From Flavimaribacter sediminis (GTDB lineage Bacteria > Pseudomonadota > Alphaproteobacteria > Rhizobiales > Rhizobiaceae), in NCBI RefSeq assembly GCF_019492055.1, contig NZ_JAICBX010000005.1, forward strand, positions 248,001 to 312,000: a DNA stretch of 64,000 nt, written 5' to 3'. Positions 1 to 8,369 of the stretch are shown one piece after another. Numbering within the stretch: the stretch's first letter is position 1; each line of letters starts with the position of its first letter. The notes beneath the pieces were generated by a model. It was given only the letters and a program-made list of their open reading frames with translations. It did not search any database and had not been told where the DNA came from. The translations under genes were made by a program, and so were the position numbers.

Positions 1-508
1 AAACGGCCTGGCGCGCGCTCGGCGTGTCGACATCCAGCAGCCACAGGTCTCCAACACTGACGCTCGTGCGCATCGCAATCACACCTAGGTCGGCCGGCAT
101 TGCGGCGACCGTATCCTGGACGGTCAGGCCGCAGGCAACGGCTGCACGGACCGCCTGCGCGGGATCGTTGTGTAGCGGCCAGTGCGCAGCCACTGCGTCG
201 CCGGCATAGTAGAGGACCGATCCGCCATAGGCGCCTATCACCTTCACAACATCGGTGAAGATCGTATTGATAACGGCGCGTAAAGTCTCCGCGCCCCTTT
301 CCGAGCGTGCAACGGCCTCAGCTCCCATCCGCGAGAATCCAGAGAGGTCACAGAAGAGAACGGCCCCCGGGCATGAAAGGGCCTGAGCGCCAGCTACGTT
401 TGTTGTCTCAAGAAGCCTTCGCGCCGTCGCAGGCAGGAAGCTGGCGGCTTCGACGCGCGCGTTTCCGCGACGCACCGCGCCGGGCTCGCTGTTGGTTGCT
501 GACACCAC
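1..508 (-). CDS. Class III adenylate/guanylate cyclase, N-terminal part (runs off left edge)
   Basis: Reading leftward from a GTG at 508 (or the next GTG at 505) gives an open frame of about 169 codons to the window edge. After a polar stretch of about 50 residues comes a class III cyclase catalytic domain: LFCDLSGFS carries the first metal-binding Asp and YYAGDAVAAHW the second, with GAETL and a GGSV turn between them. This pattern is close to the soluble-adenylyl-cyclase-like proteins that often continue into an AAA/NACHT ATPase and TPR region, but that part lies outside the window. A GGGGGA stretch just upstream favours the GTG at 505. The enzyme would convert ATP (or GTP) to the cyclic nucleotide; substrate and activity cannot be judged from this fragment. 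Confidence 0.8.
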   Translation of the reverse strand, partial: MVSATNSEPGAVRRGNARVEAASFLPATARRLLETTNVAGAQALSCPGAVLFCDLSGFSRMGAEAVARSERGAETLRAVINTIFTDVVKVIGAYGGSVLYYAGDAVAAHWPLHNDPAQAVRAAVACGLTVQDTVAAMPADLGVIAMRTSVSVGDLWLLDVDTPSARQAV

Positions 509-772
509 ATCCCCCAAAACTCATTGTCTGTCCACCCGCCCGAGCTACTGGCGTCATTATGCAGATCGAAAACCGCAACGCCAACTTTTCATGTCCCGGA
601 ATTCATTCGCACGCTGCCGGCAACCGTGGAAAAGACGGTCGGGGCTCCTTGATCGCCGGAAACTCGTCGAACGCCATGGGGTGTGAATTCGTTCACAGAC
701 CCGGATTCCGGTTCGTGAGATTGTCTATTCAGCGCTGGAACAGCGCAGACCCTTGAGAGAAGGAACGTAACA

Positions 773-1045
773 ATGGACAAACTGATTTATCGCAGCGTTG
801 CACATGACGGAAACATCGAGACGTTGGCGCGTACAAAACATGCCCTCATCTATCGTGGGGTCAGGCACGACGGTTTCAGTGCGCCGGTTGCAATGTCCGC
901 TCGGAAAGCGACCTTGTGTTACCGCGGTGTTCAGCATTCGACTGACACTGCCGGAGGTATAGGTCTCGCAAAAAGTCCGCTCACCACGACTTCGCGTAAC
1001 AATCCGGGAATTGCCGTGAAAGACCGGGTCGCCGCAACGGCTTGA
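773..1045 (+). CDS. Small protein with three YRGVxH-type repeats (DUF4278-like)
   Basis: A 90-residue protein whose ATG follows a good AGAAGGA ribosome site. It contains three copies of one short motif at roughly 30-residue spacing: LIYRSVAHDG near residue 4, LIYRGVRHDG near residue 25 and LCYRGVQHST near residue 48. The YRGV core resembles the DUF4278 family, best known from cyanobacteria, which has no assigned function. There is no signal peptide or membrane segment. It stands alone between the divergently read cyclase fragment and a non-coding stretch. The repeats and the ribosome site make it likely to be real. The family assignment is from memory of the motif and is only tentative. Confidence 0.6.
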   Translation: MDKLIYRSVAHDGNIETLARTKHALIYRGVRHDGFSAPVAMSARKATLCYRGVQHSTDTAGGIGLAKSPLTTTSRNNPGIAVKDRVAATA

Positions 1046-1298
1046 GCGTCAATCCGACACCAAGGATCGGGACCTGCGGCGAAGCGAGAAGAACTCGTAT
1101 CAAATCATCGGTCGCCGCGGGTCGGGAAACAACAGGTAACGTGCGGAGCGTCCGGGCCGCATGCGCCATCCTCGGCGCCCCAACGCATCATTCTGCTCCG
1201 CAACCCGGCCGAGGCGGAGATCTTTACCCCGGCGTCCGCGAGATCGCAGGCGCGTCGTGGACGCACCTGCAATGCCGCATATCATTCGGTCGCCGCTG
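1046..1298. other. Non-coding stretch of about 250 bases
   Basis: No frame here has a plausible ribosome site, domain or recognisable protein motif on either strand. The overlapping short frames are Arg-rich and look like shadow translation. I see no hairpin or repeat strong enough to name. It separates the repeat protein from the 3' end of the converging flavoprotein gene. Confidence 0.4.
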
Positions 1299-2693
1299 TC
1301 AGTCGGCGGGCGCAATGTTCTGGTTGAACCTGAACATGTTTCCGGGATCGTATTTCGCCTTGATCTTCTGCAGACGATCGTAACCGTCTCCAAACGTGTC
1401 TCGGGTCAGTGAACCGTCCTCGCCGTGGCCGGGGAAGTTCAGATAGGCGCGGCCCTGTTGAGCAAACGGTTCGGCGCGCGACCAGCTTTCCCGCGCCCAG
1501 GCAATGTTGGCCGCGTCGTCTGCGGCGTCCGCCCAGACCCCGTCCGCCGAATACATCCAGCGCATCGAACGGTCTCCGAATGCAGTATCACCGGCCGGCA
1601 CAGCGCGCACACCGCGACCCATGTTCCAGAGCGAGGAGATGGTGTTCGGCGACGGCGCATTGACGGCGTTCTCCATCGCGAGGTCGATCATTTCGTCGGG
1701 AAGGTTCGTCAGGTAGCGGGCCTTCCAGTAGCAGCGCATCTCGCCAAACGGGGTCTGCGCGTCGAACAGGCGCTGTATATCGGCATAGGCCATGCGACCG
1801 GAGAAATCCGTCACCAGAGGTCCGAGTTCGCGCAACGGCCTGGCGAGTTTTTCGGCTTCTTCGGCGTCCCCGAGGGCCACGCCGACGAGCGCGAAAACCT
1901 TCTTGCCCCAGGCTTCGCGCGGAAACTCGTCGTCTTCCGGAACCGTCGAGAACTCGCAGATCATCGCCAGTTCCTCATCATGTTGTGCGACGTAATCGCG
2001 CCACGCCCGGATCGGACCGGGGCCATTATCGAGGTAATAGATCGGTGCTATGAACAGCACTTCCGGGCCCACTTTGTGCAGGGCGAATTCGAAACGCACA
2101 ACGACGCCGAAATTGCCGCCGCCGCCCTTGAGCGCCCAAAGCAGATCCGAATTTTCATCAGCGCTGGCTCGCACAAGCCGGCCGTCCGCCGTGACGACAT
2201 CCGCGGCGAGCAGATTGTCGATGGACATGCCATGCCGGCCACGCAGGTAACCGAAGCCGCCCGACAGCGTGAGCCCGCCAACCCCGGTTTCGGAGATCAA
2301 ACCGCCGGGCGTCGCAAGACCGAACGCCTGGGCTTCGCGATCGACGTCAGCCCAAGTCGCGCCGCCTTCAACCACGGCGATCCGCCGCGCGGGGTCAACA
2401 TGAACGGCGCGCATCCCGGAGAGGTCAATCATCACGCCGGCGTCGCAAGCTGCGTGGCCGGCCACGTTGTGTCCACCGCCGCGAATGGCGACAGGCATGC
2501 CGCGGGACTCGGCGAATCGCACCGCCTGAATGACATCGGCGACACCGCGGCAACGCGCGATAACTGTCGGCCGCCGGTCGATCATGGCGTTCCAAAGCTG
2601 GCGGGCGTTATCGAACTCCGCGTCGCCTTCGGTCAAAACGCTTCCTGCAAAATCTTTCTTCAAGTCGTCAACTGCATTATTCTGGGCGTCCAT
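1299..2693 (-). CDS. FAD-linked oxidoreductase, berberine bridge enzyme / 6-hydroxynicotine oxidase type
   Basis: A flavoprotein of 464 residues with an N-terminal PCMH-type FAD-binding domain (about residues 35-210) and a C-terminal BBE segment (YLNFPG... YDRLQKIKAKYDPGNMF). The GGGHNVAGH motif near residue 75 contains the His that carries 8-alpha-histidyl FAD in this family. The second flavin-linking Cys of plant BBE enzymes is absent (GVGGLTLSGGFG instead), so only single covalent attachment is expected, as in bacterial 6-hydroxy-D-nicotine-oxidase-like enzymes. I chose the ATG at 2693 because AGGAGG lies six bases upstream; the frame extends further without support. It is divergent from an AraC-type regulator across 139 bases and is a likely target of it. 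The substrate is unknown. Confidence 0.85.
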   Translation of the reverse strand: MDAQNNAVDDLKKDFAGSVLTEGDAEFDNARQLWNAMIDRRPTVIARCRGVADVIQAVRFAESRGMPVAIRGGGHNVAGHAACDAGVMIDLSGMRAVHVDPARRIAVVEGGATWADVDREAQAFGLATPGGLISETGVGGLTLSGGFGYLRGRHGMSIDNLLAADVVTADGRLVRASADENSDLLWALKGGGGNFGVVVRFEFALHKVGPEVLFIAPIYYLDNGPGPIRAWRDYVAQHDEELAMICEFSTVPEDDEFPREAWGKKVFALVGVALGDAEEAEKLARPLRELGPLVTDFSGRMAYADIQRLFDAQTPFGEMRCYWKARYLTNLPDEMIDLAMENAVNAPSPNTISSLWNMGRGVRAVPAGDTAFGDRSMRWMYSADGVWADAADDAANIAWARESWSRAEPFAQQGRAYLNFPGHGEDGSLTRDTFGDGYDRLQKIKAKYDPGNMFRFNQNIAPAD

Positions 2694-2782
2694 AGGAGCC
2701 TCCTCGTTGGAACTGGTTGCAAAACCGGGGGCTGTATCCGTCAATGCGATGCGATACGGCAGTGGCAAAAATCACAGAGGCG

Positions 2783-2796
2783 TGTCAAAACTGACA
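2783..2796. promoter_or_regulatory. Inverted repeat TGTCA-N4-TGACA in the divergent promoter gap
   Basis: The 139-base gap between the flavoprotein (starts 2693, minus) and the AraC regulator (plus) contains TGTCAAAACTGACA, a perfect 5-bp inverted repeat with a 4-base spacer. Two further TGACAG elements follow at 2814-2819 and 2833-2838, spaced 22 and 19 bases apart, which is the direct-repeat geometry usual for AraC-family binding. I infer that this is the operator of the adjacent regulator. Confidence 0.4.
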
Positions 2797-2832
2797 GCGC
2801 GGGCGGCTGAATATGACAGGAGCGTGCACAAA

Positions 2833-3909
2833 GTGACAGAATCGACAGACGCCACCCGGCGGCGTTCCACGATTGCGTTGCTCGCCTCGACCGAAACCTC
2901 GGCGATGGTGCTCTATGGACTTTACGACGTTTTAACAACTGTCGGCGCCGTCTATCCCGAACTCGTCAAGGGCGCGCCGGAGCGCGAATTGCTGGACGTC
3001 AGAATCGTCAATGCGGATGGCCGGCCCTTCAGCTGCGCCGGCGATATCCCCGTGCGTCCCCATGCCGGGTTCGCCGATTTCCGCAATGGCAAGACGCTCC
3101 CCGACGCTGTGGTCGTTTGCGACATGTATATCGCTGTAACGGCCACGCCCACAGCACGCTACCCCCGTGAATGCGCCTGGTTGCGCGAGATGCACGCGGC
3201 GGGAGTGCTGCTCTCCTCGGTGTGCTCGGGATCGCTGGTGCTGGCGGACGCCGGTTTGCTGAACGGCTGCGAAGCGACTGCGCATTGGGCCTATCGCGAC
3301 ATGTTCCATCGCTATTATCCCGAGGTCACGTTTCTCGACAATGCGGCGCTCTGCCTCAAGGCGCAGGACCGGGGCATCGTTACGGCGGGCGCAGTCAGCG
3401 CCTGGCACGATCTCGCCTTCTATCTGATCGCGCGCTATTGCGGGTATCGACACGCAATCGACACCGCCAAGGTTTTCCTGATGACCGACCACGTGGAAGG
3501 CCAGTCGCCCTATGCCGTGATGACCCGTCCCATGGAGGTCAAGGATGCTGCGATCGCCGATTGCCAGGCATGGATCGCCGAAAATTATCAGGTCGAAAGG
3601 CCCGTAGAGTCCATGATTGACCGCTCGGGACTGGGCGCCCGCACATTTGCGCGCCGTTTTCGCGCGACGACAGGCTACACGCCCATCGACTATGTGCAGG
3701 CGCTGCGGATCGAAGAGGCAAAGCAGGAACTCGAGCGGGACCAGCGGCCGGTGGAAGACATCGCAGCGGCCGTCGGTTACGAAGACGGGTCTTCCTTCCG
3801 GCGGTTATTCAAGAAGCGCGTGGGCCTGACGCCAGCGGCTTATCGCAAGAAATTCCAGAACCTCGCCGCCATGGCGAATACCTACGCCCTCAATCGACAG
3901 CCATCTTGA
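2833..3909 (+). CDS. GATase1-like AraC family transcriptional regulator
   Basis: A two-domain regulator of about 358 residues. The N-terminal half is a DJ-1/PfpI (class I glutamine amidotransferase-like) fold without enzyme function in this family; VCSGSLVLADAGLL marks the nucleophile-elbow region. The C-terminal 100 residues hold two helix-turn-helix units of AraC type (SGLGARTFARRFRATTGYTP, then EDIAAAVGYEDGSSFRRLF). Relatives include GlxA, GbdR and CdhR, several of which control quaternary-amine catabolism. I chose the GTG at 2833, ten bases after AGGAG (2818-2822); a GTG at 2824 is possible but too close to that site. The longer upstream frame is antisense to the neighbouring gene and not used. 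It probably controls the divergent flavoprotein gene. Confidence 0.85.
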   Translation: MTESTDATRRRSTIALLASTETSAMVLYGLYDVLTTVGAVYPELVKGAPERELLDVRIVNADGRPFSCAGDIPVRPHAGFADFRNGKTLPDAVVVCDMYIAVTATPTARYPRECAWLREMHAAGVLLSSVCSGSLVLADAGLLNGCEATAHWAYRDMFHRYYPEVTFLDNAALCLKAQDRGIVTAGAVSAWHDLAFYLIARYCGYRHAIDTAKVFLMTDHVEGQSPYAVMTRPMEVKDAAIADCQAWIAENYQVERPVESMIDRSGLGARTFARRFRATTGYTPIDYVQALRIEEAKQELERDQRPVEDIAAAVGYEDGSSFRRLFKKRVGLTPAAYRKKFQNLAAMANTYALNRQPS

Positions 3910-3940
3910 TTCCGATACACCGGGTTACAAAGAGCACGCC

Positions 3941-6367
3941 CTACCCGCGCATTCGCTGCGCATTGGCGTCGAACAACGGGACGGATTGCAGACGGGCTGT
4001 GAGGCGCTCGCCCAGCAATTCGATTTCCCAGCCTTCGGAGACGTCCGCGACTTCCTTCGGCACGTAACCCATAGCAACCGATTTCTGCGACGCGTGAGCA
4101 TAACCGCCGGAAGTCACCCAGCCGGTGACCTTGCCGTCGAGCCAGATCGGTTCGTCGCCGATGACGTCGGCGTCGCGGGCGTCGACCACGAAGCTGCGCA
4201 ACCGCAATCTGCCGCCGTTTTCCTTTTCGGCGGCCGCCGCCCATTTGCCGATGAAATCGGCTTCCTTCGAGACCGCCACAAAGCGGCCGAGGCCGCTTTC
4301 GAGCGCGCCGTAGACCGGACGGTATTCCCGCGCCCAGGTTCCGAAATTCTTTTCAAGCCTCAGCGCATTCAACGCGCGCGACCCGAAGAGGCGAATGCCG
4401 AACGCGCCGCCGGCTTCCATCAGAAGATCGAAGACGTATCGCTGATATTCCGCCTTCATCCAGATTTCGTAGCCGAGGTCGCCGGTAAACGAGACGCGGC
4501 CAACGATCGCCGGCGCCAACCCGATGTCCAGCTGGCGGACATCCATGAATTTGAACGCCTTGGGCGAGACATCCTCGTCCGTCACCAGCTCCAGAACCTT
4601 GCGCGCATCCGGACCGGCGATCGATAGCCCCGCGAGTTCGAGACCATAGGGCGCGATCCAGACGGAGCCGCCACCCGGCAGGTGCTGTTCGAACCAGCGC
4701 ATGTGATAGTCCTGCGCAACGCCGGAGCCTGCAATGAAGAATTCGTTTTCCCCGAGATTGGCGAGCGTGAAATCGCCGATGACCTTGCCGTCATGCTTGA
4801 GCATCGGGGCGAGCGTCATGCGACCGGGCGCCGGTATGCGGCAGGCCAGCATTCGGTCGAGCCAGTCGGATGCGCCGGAGCCGGTCACGCGATATTTTGC
4901 GAAAGAGGAGGTTTCGCTCAGGCCCACGCTTTCACGCACCGCCCGCGCTTCCGCGCCGACGCAATCGAAATCCGTCGACCGGCGCCACGAGAAGGTATCA
5001 ACCTCGCCTGCCTGTGCAAACCAGAGCGGGACCTCCAGACCGAACGCCGCGCCGAAACGGGCGCCGGCTGCTTCCAGACGGTCGTAGATCGGCGTTGTGC
5101 GAAGGGGCCGGCCGGCCGGCAGTTCCTCGTTCGGAAAGCGGATCGAGAAACGCCGCGCGTAGTTTTCCTGCACCTTGGCGTTGGTGTAGGCGAGCGTCGC
5201 ATAATCGCCGTAGCGGCTGACATCCATGGAAAAGACGTCAAACCCCGGATCGCCATTAATCATCCAGTTGGCGAGCGCGAGGCCTACGCCTCCGCCCTGG
5301 CTGAAGCCGGCCATGACGCCGCAAGCCGACCAGAGACCCCTTACTCCGCCAATCGGACCGACCAGCGGATTTCCGTCGGGCGCGAAGGTGAAAGGACCGT
5401 TGATGATCTGCTTGATTCCGGCGTTGTTGAAGGCCGGGAAATGCCGGAAACCGACCTCCAGCGAGGGCGCAATGCGGTCGAGATCCGGAGCCAGAAGCTC
5501 ATGGCCGAAATCCCAGGGAGTCTGCTTCGGCGACCAGGGCCGGCAGTCCTTCTCGTATGTGCCCATGAGCATGCCCTTGCGCTCCTGGCGCAAGTATATC
5601 TCTCCGTCGAAATCGACGACATGCAGCATCTCCTTGCCCGCCGTCTCGTTGAATTCGACGACCTCCGGCATGTCCTCCGTGATGAGATACATGTGCTCCA
5701 TGGCGAGAACCGGCAGTTCAAGGCCGGTCATGCGCCCGACTTCGCGGGCCCAGAGACCCGCGGCGTTGACGACATGTTGCGTGATTATCTCGCCCTTGTC
5801 GGTGATCACGCGCCAGGCGCCGTCCGGGTTCTGCACAAGATCCTTCACCATGGTGTGGAGTTCGATCTCCGCGCCGTTCTTCTTCGCCGATTTCGCATAG
5901 GCCTGGGTCGCGCCATAGGGATCGAGATGACCCTCGACCTCGTCGTAAAGCGCGCCGACGAACTGGTCCGGATCGAGCAACGGCATGAGTTCATGGGCTT
6001 CGCGGGGGGAAATGATCTCGGCCTCCAGCCCCATATACCGGCCCTTCGCCCGCACCGATTTCAGCCACTCGAACCTGTCCTGCGTGGCGGCGAGCATGAC
6101 GCCTGCCGTCATGTGCAGTCCGATGTCCTGGCCGGAATATTCCTCGATCTCGCGGTACAGATCGACGGTGTATTTCTGCAGCTTGGAGACGTTCGGGTCG
6201 CTGTTGATGGTGTGCATGCCGCCGGCCGCGTGCCAGGTCGAGCCGCTCGTCAGTTCCGAGCGTTCAAGCAGGACGACGTCCGTCCAGCCGAATTTTGTCA
6301 GGTGATAGAGGATCGAACATCCGACCACGCCGCCTCCGATAACGACTGCCTGCGCATGACTTTTCAT
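3941..6367 (-). CDS. FAD-dependent oxidoreductase with GcvT domains, dimethylglycine dehydrogenase-like
   Basis: An 808-residue enzyme with four domains in order: DAO-type FAD domain (VVIGGGVVGCSILYHL near residue 8), FAO middle domain, aminomethyltransferase folate-binding domain (GCV_T) and its C-terminal barrel. GSTWHAAG near residue 45 matches the site where mammalian dimethylglycine dehydrogenase attaches FAD to His. Family members demethylate dimethylglycine or sarcosine, pass the one-carbon unit to tetrahydrofolate and electrons to ETF. The start at 6367 has GGGGAG six bases upstream; the frame extends further without a site. It is divergent from a second AraC-type regulator of the kind that controls glycine betaine catabolism, which fits but does not prove an N-methyl amine substrate. 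Confidence 0.85.
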   Translation of the reverse strand: MKSHAQAVVIGGGVVGCSILYHLTKFGWTDVVLLERSELTSGSTWHAAGGMHTINSDPNVSKLQKYTVDLYREIEEYSGQDIGLHMTAGVMLAATQDRFEWLKSVRAKGRYMGLEAEIISPREAHELMPLLDPDQFVGALYDEVEGHLDPYGATQAYAKSAKKNGAEIELHTMVKDLVQNPDGAWRVITDKGEIITQHVVNAAGLWAREVGRMTGLELPVLAMEHMYLITEDMPEVVEFNETAGKEMLHVVDFDGEIYLRQERKGMLMGTYEKDCRPWSPKQTPWDFGHELLAPDLDRIAPSLEVGFRHFPAFNNAGIKQIINGPFTFAPDGNPLVGPIGGVRGLWSACGVMAGFSQGGGVGLALANWMINGDPGFDVFSMDVSRYGDYATLAYTNAKVQENYARRFSIRFPNEELPAGRPLRTTPIYDRLEAAGARFGAAFGLEVPLWFAQAGEVDTFSWRRSTDFDCVGAEARAVRESVGLSETSSFAKYRVTGSGASDWLDRMLACRIPAPGRMTLAPMLKHDGKVIGDFTLANLGENEFFIAGSGVAQDYHMRWFEQHLPGGGSVWIAPYGLELAGLSIAGPDARKVLELVTDEDVSPKAFKFMDVRQLDIGLAPAIVGRVSFTGDLGYEIWMKAEYQRYVFDLLMEAGGAFGIRLFGSRALNALRLEKNFGTWAREYRPVYGALESGLGRFVAVSKEADFIGKWAAAAEKENGGRLRLRSFVVDARDADVIGDEPIWLDGKVTGWVTSGGYAHASQKSVAMGYVPKEVADVSEGWEIELLGERLTARLQSVPLFDANAQRMRG

Positions 6368-6457
6368 TGGTGACTCCCCGCTCGCAATCCAGACGCTCCA
6401 CCCTATGGACTGGCGCGGGGAACGGAATATGCCAGCCGACACAAAAATCGCAAAAAC

Positions 6458-6471
6458 CGACAAATTTGTCG
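6458..6471. promoter_or_regulatory. Perfect 14-bp palindrome CGACAAATTTGTCG, candidate regulator operator
   Basis: It lies in the 190-base gap between the DMGDH-like gene (starts 6367, minus) and the AraC-type regulator (starts about 6558, plus). The symmetry extends imperfectly outwards (GCAAAA on the left, TTTTGGC on the right). Position and symmetry suggest a binding site controlling the flavoprotein gene or both divergent genes. Confidence 0.45.
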
Positions 6472-6557
6472 CTTTTGGCTGTTTTTTTGCTTGCAATGGA
6501 GACGGCGACGATCTCAGATGGAACGAATTTCAGCATCAAACTTATTTCGATTTGAAT

Positions 6558-7505
6558 ATGCAAGACGACATGCCAAACAGAATGGGCTTCCTGCTGATCG
6601 AGCGTTTTTCGATCCTGAGCGTTGTCGCCTGTTTCGAGCCGCTTCGCAGCGCCAACCGGCTTCTCGGATACGACGCCTATGGATGGACGTTCGTGTCGTT
6701 GGAAGGGGGTCCTGTGACATCGTCCAGCGGCCTGGTTCTGGAAACCGAACCGCTCGATACGGCGGCGCGCGATCTCGACTATCTTTTCATCTGCGCCGGC
6801 CTCGACATCGGCCCGCCCGACAGGAAACGCATGAACGCCGCCCTGCATCGCGCCAACCGCAGCGGCGTGCGCATGGGCGCGGTTTCGGCGGGCACGTTCC
6901 TTCTGGCCGAAGCCGGCCTGATCAAGGACCGCCGATGCACGGTGCATTGGGAGTTTCTGCCGACCTTCCGCGAAAGCTGGCCGGAGATTGACGTGGAGGA
7001 AAATCTCTATGTGATCGACCGGGAACTCTATACGAGTTCCGGCGGCATGGCCGGCGCGGACCTCGTGCTGGAACTGATCTCCCGCGACCACGGCGAAGCG
7101 ACCGCCCAGGCCGTCGCCAACCAGTACAATCTCGACCGCATGCGCAGCGGCGGCGAAAACCAGCCCGACGGCTCCATGGCCCGGATTTCGACCTATCCCG
7201 GCCTTCTGCAGAATGTCATCCGCTTGATGCTCGCCAATATCGAAGCGCCGCTTTCGATCGCCGAAATCTGCCAGAGAAACCGCTGCCAGCAACGGCAGCT
7301 CGAACGGTTGTTCCTGCGCTGGGCCGGCGACACGCCGCGCCGTTTCTACATGAAACTGCGCCTGGAAAAGGCCATGGGCCTGCTCCGGCACTCCAACCTG
7401 CAGATCACCGAAATCGCCCAGATGACCGGCTTCACCGCAAATTCGCGATTTTCCATGGCCTTCAAGCGGGAATACGGACGCACGCCGTCATCGGTGCGGG
7501 CATAG
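6558..7505 (+). CDS. GATase1-like AraC family transcriptional regulator (second copy)
   Basis: About 315 residues with the same architecture as the regulator at 2833-3909: an N-terminal DJ-1/PfpI-like sensor domain (FSILSVVACFEPLRSANRLL near residue 15, then GAVSAGTFLLAEAGL) and a C-terminal pair of AraC helix-turn-helix units (ITEIAQMTGFTANSRFSMAF). It belongs to the group that includes GlxA/GbdR-type regulators. The start is uncertain: the ATG at 6558 gives the usual family N-terminus but has no strong ribosome site, and an earlier in-frame ATG at 6405 would add a stretch without family character. It is divergent from the DMGDH-like gene with a palindrome between them and is probably its activator. 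It converges on the GntR gene with only four bases between the stops. Confidence 0.83.
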   Translation: MQDDMPNRMGFLLIERFSILSVVACFEPLRSANRLLGYDAYGWTFVSLEGGPVTSSSGLVLETEPLDTAARDLDYLFICAGLDIGPPDRKRMNAALHRANRSGVRMGAVSAGTFLLAEAGLIKDRRCTVHWEFLPTFRESWPEIDVEENLYVIDRELYTSSGGMAGADLVLELISRDHGEATAQAVANQYNLDRMRSGGENQPDGSMARISTYPGLLQNVIRLMLANIEAPLSIAEICQRNRCQQRQLERLFLRWAGDTPRRFYMKLRLEKAMGLLRHSNLQITEIAQMTGFTANSRFSMAFKREYGRTPSSVRA

Positions 7506-7509
7506 CAAT

Positions 7510-8247
7510 CTAAAGCGCAAACAGCTCCGCATAGCCGAGCGTTGCGTTGGCGTGTTCGCGCATCATGGCTTCGGCGCGCTGGCCATCGCCGCTCTTTAAG
7601 GCGTCGAACACGATCATGTGCTGCGTGTGCCCGACGGTCAGGCGCAGGAGCTCGCGCTCGACATTCTTGCGGTTGAAGGCGACGCTGCCGATCTTCAGCA
7701 TGGGCAGCGATTCCAGCTTCGCCAGTGTGAACGGCAGATAGTCATTGCCGCATGAATGCATGATCGTCTCGTGGAACAGCGTGTTGGCCTTCTGGTAAGC
7801 CTCAATGCGATCCTCATAGGGGATGTCCGACGCAATGATCCTTTCGGAAGTGGCGATGGATCGCGAAAGCTTCCGCTCGACGTCCTCGCCCAGCCCCTTG
7901 TGGGCGAGAAGCTTGGCCGCCAGTCCTTCAAGCACGCCGCGCACCTCGTAGGCCTTCGACACATCCTCGAGTTCGATCTGAACCACCGTGTAGCCGCGGC
8001 CGTCGCGCTTGCGGATGAAGCCTTCGACCTCCAGCGTCTTGAGCGCGAGCCTGACCGGCGTCCGAGACATGTCGAGCAGCGCCGCGATTCCGACTTCGGT
8101 TACCTTCTCGCCCGGCACGATGGAGCCGTCGACGATCATGCGACGCAGGATCGCCAGCGCGCGCTGGTCTGAGGTCGGCGTATCCAGATTGCCCGCGGCG
8201 CTGTCGGTCGCTTCACGCCTGACGGCAGCGCCGCCATCTTGGTTCAT
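7510..8247 (-). CDS. GntR family regulator, FadR/FCD subfamily
   Basis: 245 residues: a winged helix-turn-helix at about residues 27-95 (ALAILRRMIVDGSIVPGEKV, then MSRTPVRLALKTLEVEGFI) and an all-helical FCD effector domain after it, with the His residues (FHETIM, HTQHMIVFDAL, REHAN) that usually bind a metal and help recognise a carboxylate ligand. A strong GGAGGAGA lies upstream of the ATG. It is divergent from the ABC transporter operon, and two copies of an ATTATGGATACA element sit in the shared gap, so it most likely represses that operon until its transported substrate is present. Confidence 0.88.
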   Translation of the reverse strand: MNQDGGAAVRREATDSAAGNLDTPTSDQRALAILRRMIVDGSIVPGEKVTEVGIAALLDMSRTPVRLALKTLEVEGFIRKRDGRGYTVVQIELEDVSKAYEVRGVLEGLAAKLLAHKGLGEDVERKLSRSIATSERIIASDIPYEDRIEAYQKANTLFHETIMHSCGNDYLPFTLAKLESLPMLKIGSVAFNRKNVERELLRLTVGHTQHMIVFDALKSGDGQRAEAMMREHANATLGYAELFAL

Positions 8248-8279
8248 GATTGGATGTCTCCTCCAAAATCACCCAACTT

Positions 8280-8291
8280 TGTATCCATAAT
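8280..8291. promoter_or_regulatory. GntR operator-like half site TGTATCCATAAT
   Basis: This 12-base element is the exact reverse complement of ATTATGGATACA inside the site at 8370-8385, about 80 bases away. It lies 33 bases upstream of the GntR start, where it could serve autoregulation. Confidence 0.45.
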
Positions 8292-8369
8292 TTAACAGAA
8301 TCAAGGATTTTTGCTCGATATTTTCTGATATTATGGAAAACCGGAATTTGAACTTGAAAGATCACATTT

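Noticed and set aside
2530-2832. Upstream extension of the first AraC regulator
   Set aside because: It runs antisense through the flavoprotein N-terminus; the conserved sensor domain begins only after 2833.
4682-6373. Long plus-strand open frame opposite the DMGDH-like gene
   Set aside because: It is the antisense shadow of a GC-rich gene with clear domains; its translation is Arg/His-rich with no domain or ribosome site.
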